Shown here: positions 59,702-64,000 of the stretch, piece by piece | Numbering within the stretch: the first letter of the stretch is position 1 | Layout of the letters: the number at the start of each line of letters is the position of its first letter | Assembly: GCA_963743425.1 (NCBI GenBank) | Contig: CAVUPU010000004.1 | Location: 62,001-126,000, forward strand | DNA from: JAJVID01 sp963743425 | Lineage (GTDB): Bacteria; Acidobacteriota; Blastocatellia; RBC074 | Reading direction: 5' to 3' | Length of the DNA: 64,000 nucleotides | Translations under genes and position numbers: made by a program | The notes under the pieces: generated by a model | Seen by the model: the letters and a program-made list of their open reading frames with translations, nothing else | The model's database searches: none | Told to the model about the DNA's origin: nothing

Positions 59702-60198
59702 AAGATCTATTCTTCTCCTTTGTTAAAGACCAACTTCAAATCAACGTTCTCCGGAGTGTTGATCAGACACCTTCGGGCTCGACCGATTTCTTTACGACGG
59801 AATTCCATCGTTGATCGAGCGAGAACTTCTAAGTTGATTTGCGATTTGCTCATCATTACTGACCCTTGGCGCAACGGCGCGGATTATATATCTGAAACTT
59901 TGAATACCGGCGCCCCATTTCGAGTAGCGCCTTAACACGCGCCTCAAACCAGATTTAGGAAGGAAAAAAATATCGTGAGGGTATTGACAGAGAAATATTA
60001 GGACATCTGACTGAACTGAAAAAATACAAAAGTAGCAACTCGATTTGTATCGTCTTTCTGCGGTGTTTTTCGCGTTTTTGGGACAAATTTGGGACAAATT
60101 AGAACGCTGCAGCGCGGGGAAATGTCTAATGATCGACTCAGCAGTTAACGGCGCCGCACGTAAGCAAGCGGCTGCTGCGGCCCGCGGAGAATGTTTAA
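59702..60198. other. AT-rich intergenic region
   Basis: About 500 bases without a convincing gene. A direct repeat GGGACAAATTTGGGACAAATT lies near 60078, and GTAAGCAAGCGGCTGCTGCGG near 60158 is a fragment of the palindromic repeat family seen at 57591. It probably holds the promoter of the 3D-domain gene on the minus strand. Confidence 0.5.
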
Positions 60199-61188
60199 TC
60201 ATCGTCTCAGCGCGGCCAGTAATTCATCGCGAGAAACCGCGGCGACCCCGACTTTGCCCACGACAACGCCTGCGGCGTGATTGGCGATGATCGCGGCTTC
60301 GTTCAATCTGGCGCCTGACGCGAGCGATAACGTCAGCGTGGCGATTACTGTGTCACCGGCGCCGGTCACGTCATAAACCTCGCGGGCAGTGGTGGGAATA
60401 TGTGTCATCTCTTCTTCCGCGTCGAGCAGGCTCATGCCGAGTTCGCCGCGAGTGATCAGCACATTTTTGCAGTCGGTCAGATCGCGAATCCGTCGCGCAG
60501 CTACGCTCAAGGTTGATGCATCAGTGATCTCGACGCCGCTCGCGCGTTCAGCCTCGCTCTGATTCGGCGTGATCACATCAACCTCGCGGTAGTGGGAGAA
60601 GTTTCTGATCTTCGGATCGAGGCAGACCATTCTGGTCCGCGATCGCGCCGATCCGATCACCGCGCGCAGGACGCGCGGCGTCAGCAAGCCTTTGTCGTAA
60701 TCGGAGACGATCACGGCGTCGGCGCTCGATAAGGCCTGGTTGAACGCGGCGATGATCCGGTCTTCGATGACGTTCGAGACCGGCGAACGATCTTCACGGT
60801 CAGCTCGAACTATCTGCTGGTACTGGCGTCCGCTATGCGCGACAACGCGCGTCTTGCGCGTGGTTGGGCGAGAGGCGTCGGTGATGACGCCATCAATCCT
60901 GGCGTACCGTTCGGCGAAGCGGTCGCGCAACATCTTCGCCGCTTCGTCGGCCCCGACAACGCCGATCGGGACCGCGCGCGCGCCGAGCTCCAGCAGGTTC
61001 GAAACGACGTTGCCCGCTCCGCCCAGATGCCATGTCTCGCGTTTGACATCGACCACCGGCGCCGGGGCTTCGGGAGAGATGCGGCGCGCCTCTCCCCAAA
61101 TGAATTCGTCGAGCATCAGATCGCCGACTGTGACGATCCGCAGGTCGGGGAATTTACCGATGATTTGTTGAGCGCGTTGATGGTCCAT
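60199..61188 (-). CDS. hldA: D-glycero-beta-D-manno-heptose-7-phosphate kinase
   Basis: A 329-residue PfkB-family kinase that matches the RfaE/HldE kinase domain: VGDLMLDEFIWGEARRISPE, APVVDVKRETWHLGGAGNV, VSDYDKGLLTPRVLRAV, DVITPNQSEAERASG, and the catalytic VTGAGDTVIATLTLSLASGA. The nucleotidyltransferase half of HldE is absent, so it is the split HldA form. It makes heptose-1,7-bisphosphate for LPS core, in keeping with the heptosyltransferase gene upstream. Confidence 0.9.
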   Translation of the reverse strand: MDHQRAQQIIGKFPDLRIVTVGDLMLDEFIWGEARRISPEAPAPVVDVKRETWHLGGAGNVVSNLLELGARAVPIGVVGADEAAKMLRDRFAERYARIDGVITDASRPTTRKTRVVAHSGRQYQQIVRADREDRSPVSNVIEDRIIAAFNQALSSADAVIVSDYDKGLLTPRVLRAVIGSARSRTRMVCLDPKIRNFSHYREVDVITPNQSEAERASGVEITDASTLSVAARRIRDLTDCKNVLITRGELGMSLLDAEEEMTHIPTTAREVYDVTGAGDTVIATLTLSLASGARLNEAAIIANHAAGVVVGKVGVAAVSRDELLAALRR

Positions 61189-61214
61189 TTTCTAAATTGG
61201 GACAGTGAAGATTG

Positions 61215-61308
61215 ATTCAAACCACGAAGACACGAAGAACACGAAGGAGAATTTCGAGTAGATTTCTACCGATTTTCTTCGCGCTCTTCGTTTCTTCGTG
61301 GTTTGAAT
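61215..61308. repeat. Imperfect inverted repeat with CCACGAAGA arms
   Basis: ATTCAAACCACGAAGACACG and the complementary end TTCGTTTCTTCGTGGTTTGAAT bracket about 94 bases in the hldA upstream gap. The arms match over about 38 positions with several mismatches. Same motif as the outer ends of 58736-58861. Confidence 0.75.
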
Positions 61309-61335
61309 GTCTGTGTCAATGTTGTGTGATCTGAT

Positions 61336-62424
61336 TCAGCCTGACGATGGTTTATTTTCCGTCTGTAATTGATTAATCGCTTTCATCACCTGATCAACAG
61401 TGATCGACCGGATGCATTCAGGTTCATCGAAGGCTTCGCAAATGTACATTGCGCACGGATTGCACGGGAAATAGTTTTGAACCAGGACTGACGGCGCGCG
61501 CCACGGACGCCATCGAGCCGCGCTCGCCGGGCCGAAGATCGCGACCAGCGGGGTCTTCACCGCCGCCGCAATGTGCGCCGGGCCGCTGTCATTGCCGACG
61601 AAGAGTTTTGCGCCCGCGATCACCGCGACCAACTCGCCGACGCCGAGCGAACTCAAGCCGGCCAAATGATATTTCGATGCGGCCTGCGTATCGGCCAACT
61701 GCGCCTGCTGCTCTGCGGTCGGCGCGCCGGTCATCACGATTTGAAAACCTCGCGCGACGAGCGCCTCGGCGACCGCCGCATAACGCTCCGGCGCCCAGCG
61801 CTTGGTGTAAAACTCGTTGGTCGGCGCGAGCGCGACGTAAGGCTTTTCGGGGTCAACTCCCGCTTCGCGCAAAGCGACGAACGCCGATTGGCGAAATTGC
61901 GGGGCGACGTATAAACGCGTCGGTTCCGGTTCGCCGCCGGGCAATCCCAGCCATTTGAACTGCCCGAACTGATACTCGACCGTGTGCAGGTCCTTGCGGC
62001 CAAGGATCTCGTCTGCAGGCGGGATCCTCAGATTGTACGCGTAGCCGCTGCGGAAATGGCCCGCCCCCACACGATGTCTCGCCCCGCTCAGTAAAGTCAA
62101 TTGCGCGCTGGCCGGCCCTCCGTGCAGATTGATCACCGCGGCGAAATTGCGACGGCGAATCTCGCCGATCGCATTCAATCGCGCGGCCAATGAACTGCGA
62201 CGATCTTTTTCGCTCCTAGTCAACGGGATAACTTCGATATGAGGGTCGGCGGCGTAAAGATCCGAGTAGGGCGCTTCGACCAGGGTCGTGATCCGCAGAT
62301 CGGGTCTGAAATGTTTCAGCGCGCGCAGGTTCGCCGTATCCAGGACCGCCTCGCCCAGGTTGCGAATGCGGATGAAGAGCGCGCGTGAATTTTCAGGGAG
62401 CTGTTGAAAGAGAGGAACCGACAT
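61336..62424 (-). CDS. Glycosyltransferase family 9 (heptosyltransferase-like)
   Basis: A 362-residue GT9 protein with two Rossmann domains: LFIRIRNLGEAVLDTANLRA at the N-terminus, VINLHGGPASAQLTLLSGAR, YVALAPTNEFYTKRWAPERY and the donor-site LFVGNDSGPAHIAAAVKTPL. The C-terminal CNPCAMYICEAFDEPECIRS has extra Cys residues common in these enzymes. It transfers heptose to lipid A-core on the inner membrane. The ATG lies 32 bases inside the Trm112-like gene and follows GAGGAGGAAG. Confidence 0.92.
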   Translation of the reverse strand: MSVPLFQQLPENSRALFIRIRNLGEAVLDTANLRALKHFRPDLRITTLVEAPYSDLYAADPHIEVIPLTRSEKDRRSSLAARLNAIGEIRRRNFAAVINLHGGPASAQLTLLSGARHRVGAGHFRSGYAYNLRIPPADEILGRKDLHTVEYQFGQFKWLGLPGGEPEPTRLYVAPQFRQSAFVALREAGVDPEKPYVALAPTNEFYTKRWAPERYAAVAEALVARGFQIVMTGAPTAEQQAQLADTQAASKYHLAGLSSLGVGELVAVIAGAKLFVGNDSGPAHIAAAVKTPLVAIFGPASAARWRPWRAPSVLVQNYFPCNPCAMYICEAFDEPECIRSITVDQVMKAINQLQTENKPSSG

Positions 62425-62596
62425 CTTCCTCCTCGATCACCGACTCATCGATGAGCAAGACCAGAATCTCGTCGCGGATCGGATAGACGCGACGACAGCT
62501 CACGCACTTCAAACCGTCGCCGTCGGGTTTCAATTCGACTTTCGATTCGCATGCCGGACACTGCAGTATTTCCAGAAGATCAGGACTGACGCTCAT
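62393..62596 (-). CDS. Trm112-family zinc protein
   Basis: A 67-residue protein: LLEILQCPACESKVEL and LKCVSCRRVYPIRDEILVLL carry the two CxxC pairs of the Trm112/YcaR family. In bacteria it is a small zinc-binding partner of methyltransferases or LPS enzymes. ATG 62596 (MSVSPDLLEI) is chosen; the frame is open to 62710, but that would give an atypical extension. It overlaps the GT9 start by 32 bases, so it is coupled to it. Confidence 0.88.
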   Translation of the reverse strand: MSVSPDLLEILQCPACESKVELKPDGDGLKCVSCRRVYPIRDEILVLLIDESVIEEEDVGSSLSTAP

Positions 62597-62723
62597 CGCA
62601 AAACGCCTCGTGAAAAATGAATTAACGCTGCAAGCAGTCCTCCCAATCAGGCTAATCATCGGAGCGCCGCTCGCGGCGCTGATTCTATTGGCGTGTGAAA
62701 GGCCTGTCAAACCGCGCGTTTAA

Positions 62724-64000
62724 TCACCATCCTATCGCATAACGCCCGCGCCGCACATCCGCTCCAGCCTGAATCAATTTCGTCTTCGGATCGTAAACGA
62801 CGATCGTCGGCGCGGAGGTCGGAGCGAAGTTTTCGATCAAGTCGACCTTGTGGCCGCGCTTTTTCATCTCCTCGATTATCTGTTCGCCGAAGCGTTTTTC
62901 GAGGGTCAAACTGCCGGGATTGAATTTATGATCGGCGAACGAGCTGACGAAATGCGCGGTATCAAAGCGCGCCGCCTCGACCGCCTCCTGCGGATTCATT
63001 CCGAATTCGACGACGTTGATCAAGACCTGCGTGAGGGCCTGGTCCTGATTGTCTCCGCCGGGAGTCGAGAGCGCAGCGAAAGGCTGGCCGTCTTTCAAGA
63101 CCAGCGTCGGCGAGAGCGTGATGCGCGGGCGTTTGCCCGGCTTTAATTCGTTCGGGTGATTGGGCGTCAGCAGGAAGCTCTGCATGCGCGACGAGATCGG
63201 GATGCCGGTGTCGCCCGCAATGAAGCTCGGCAGCCATGCGCCACTCGGCGTGGCCGAAAAGACATTGCCCGCCGCGTCGATCACGTTGACGCAGGTGGTG
63301 TCGCTCGCGCGCTCGGCTTCGGGGATGTCCCGCGAATTGACGCTGATCGGCTGCGTCAGTGACTTTTTGCTTATTGGGTCGCCCGGACGTTGTTCCATCG
63401 AAGCCGATTTGGGGTCGATCAGCGCGCGCCGCAACTCGGCGTAATCTTTCGACAGCAATTCGGCCTCGGGCACTTTCACGAACCGCGGGTCGCCGTACCA
63501 GCGGTCGCGGTCGGCGAAGGCAAGTTTGATCGCTTCGGTCAGGGTGTGAATGTAATCCGGCGAGTTGTGACGCATCGCCTTCAGTTCATAGCCTTCCAGC
63601 AGGTTGAGCGTTTCGAGCATCGCCGGCCCCTGCGACCAGTAGCCGACCTTGTAAACCTCATAGCCGCGATAAACGACTTTGGTCGGCGGGTCGATCTCGG
63701 CGCGGAATTTGGCCATATCGCCCGCGCGCATCAATCCGCCTGCCTGTTCGATCGCGTCGCAGTAACGTTTGGCCAGCGGGCCGCGATAGAAATAGTCGCG
63801 CACGGCTTTGAGGGCCGCGTGACGGCCACGGCGCGCGTTCTTCTTTTCGACGCCGACCAACTCGCGCAGCGTCCGCGCCAGGTCTTTTTGAATGAAGATG
63901 TCGCCGACTTTCGGCTCCTGACCGTTCGGCAAAAAGACTGCGCGCGACGCGGGCCATTGCTCGTAAACTCGCCGCGTGTTGCGGATGTAATTCACGCGCA
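62724..64000 (-). CDS. ggt: Gamma-glutamyltransferase, N-terminus beyond the window
   Basis: The last 425 residues are visible; the 5' end lies past base 64000. The large-subunit part has AEIDPPTKVVYRGYEVYKVG and MLETLNLLEGYELKA. The autoprocessing site with the nucleophile Thr is ERASDTTCVNVIDAAGNV, followed by the small subunit with GIPISSRMQSFLLTPNHPN, PRITLSPTLVLKDGQPFAAL and STPGGDNQDQALTQVLINVV. It transfers or hydrolyses gamma-glutamyl groups of glutathione, usually in the periplasm. Partial only because of the window. Confidence 0.95.
   Translation of the reverse strand, partial: RVNYIRNTRRVYEQWPASRAVFLPNGQEPKVGDIFIQKDLARTLRELVGVEKKNARRGRHAALKAVRDYFYRGPLAKRYCDAIEQAGGLMRAGDMAKFRAEIDPPTKVVYRGYEVYKVGYWSQGPAMLETLNLLEGYELKAMRHNSPDYIHTLTEAIKLAFADRDRWYGDPRFVKVPEAELLSKDYAELRRALIDPKSASMEQRPGDPISKKSLTQPISVNSRDIPEAERASDTTCVNVIDAAGNVFSATPSGAWLPSFIAGDTGIPISSRMQSFLLTPNHPNELKPGKRPRITLSPTLVLKDGQPFAALSTPGGDNQDQALTQVLINVVEFGMNPQEAVEAARFDTAHFVSSFADHKFNPGSLTLEKRFGEQIIEEMKKRGHKVDLIENFAPTSAPTIVVYDPKTKLIQAGADVRRGRYAIGW

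Overview
The window is a bacterial chromosome segment, probably from an Acidobacteriota species of the Blastocatellia type. That placement is an inference from the style of the 16S gene, the GC-rich Gram-negative gene content (heptosyltransferase, ADP-heptose kinase, LolD/MacB-like exporter, many TonB/TPR/VIT proteins) and the many palindromic intergenic repeats. No database search was possible.

Layout. (1) 0.3-10.7 kb is a defence island: a lamin-tail-domain protein, a single-domain HsdS, and a complete type I restriction-modification operon (hsdM, hsdS, hsdR) on the plus strand. It is followed on the minus strand by an AT-rich retron-like module: a strong promoter, a structured ncRNA candidate, an 83-residue protein, an XRE-type HTH protein, and a retron-type reverse transcriptase split by an ISL3-family insertion sequence with a perfect 8-bp target duplication. 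Removing the IS restores an uninterrupted 318-residue RT with the retron hallmark NAxxH. (2) 10.9-16.5 kb is a complete rRNA operon on the minus strand (16S, tRNA-Ile, tRNA-Ala, 23S, 5S) with promoter, processing stems and terminator. (3) 16.5-30 kb holds housekeeping and envelope genes: a pyruvate kinase with an in-frame stop, two thioredoxin-fold proteins, YacG, an M48 peptidase, a nitrilase, a lytic transglycosylase, a TPM/nucleotidyltransferase/LemA cluster, a TPR protein and a Thg1-like protein. (4) 28.7-36.5 kb is a second island: a C-protein-controlled type II restriction-modification system convergent with a run of minus-strand genes (MoxR ATPase, NorD-like VWA protein, AAA15 ATPase, PIN-like nuclease, methyltransferase). 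(5) 36.6-40 kb has mnmA, a coiled-coil protein, a PLP decarboxylase and a frameshifted osmC. (6) 40-46.4 kb is a third conflict-type locus: a 1466-residue TIR-CHAT-STAND-TPR protein followed at 13 bp by a decayed xisH and two xisI genes. (7) 46.4-64 kb has YjbQ, a MacB-like exporter, Ndk, a VIT-VWA-TonB protein with a truncated tandem copy, a PLP enzyme, an ABC-2 exporter, asparaginase, a 3D-domain protein, LPS heptose genes, Trm112 and a gamma-glutamyltransferase cut by the window end.

The most notable signals are the IS-broken retron with a visible msr-msd candidate; the TIR-CHAT-STAND protein carrying a palindromic repeat inside its ATPase domain, with XisH/XisI downstream; and two enzymes with a substitution at a catalytic residue (HsdR Lys to Asn, Thg1 Asp to Asn). 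Several genes carry single-base disruptions (pyruvate kinase, osmC, xisH). Some of these could be sequencing errors, and reads are needed to decide.
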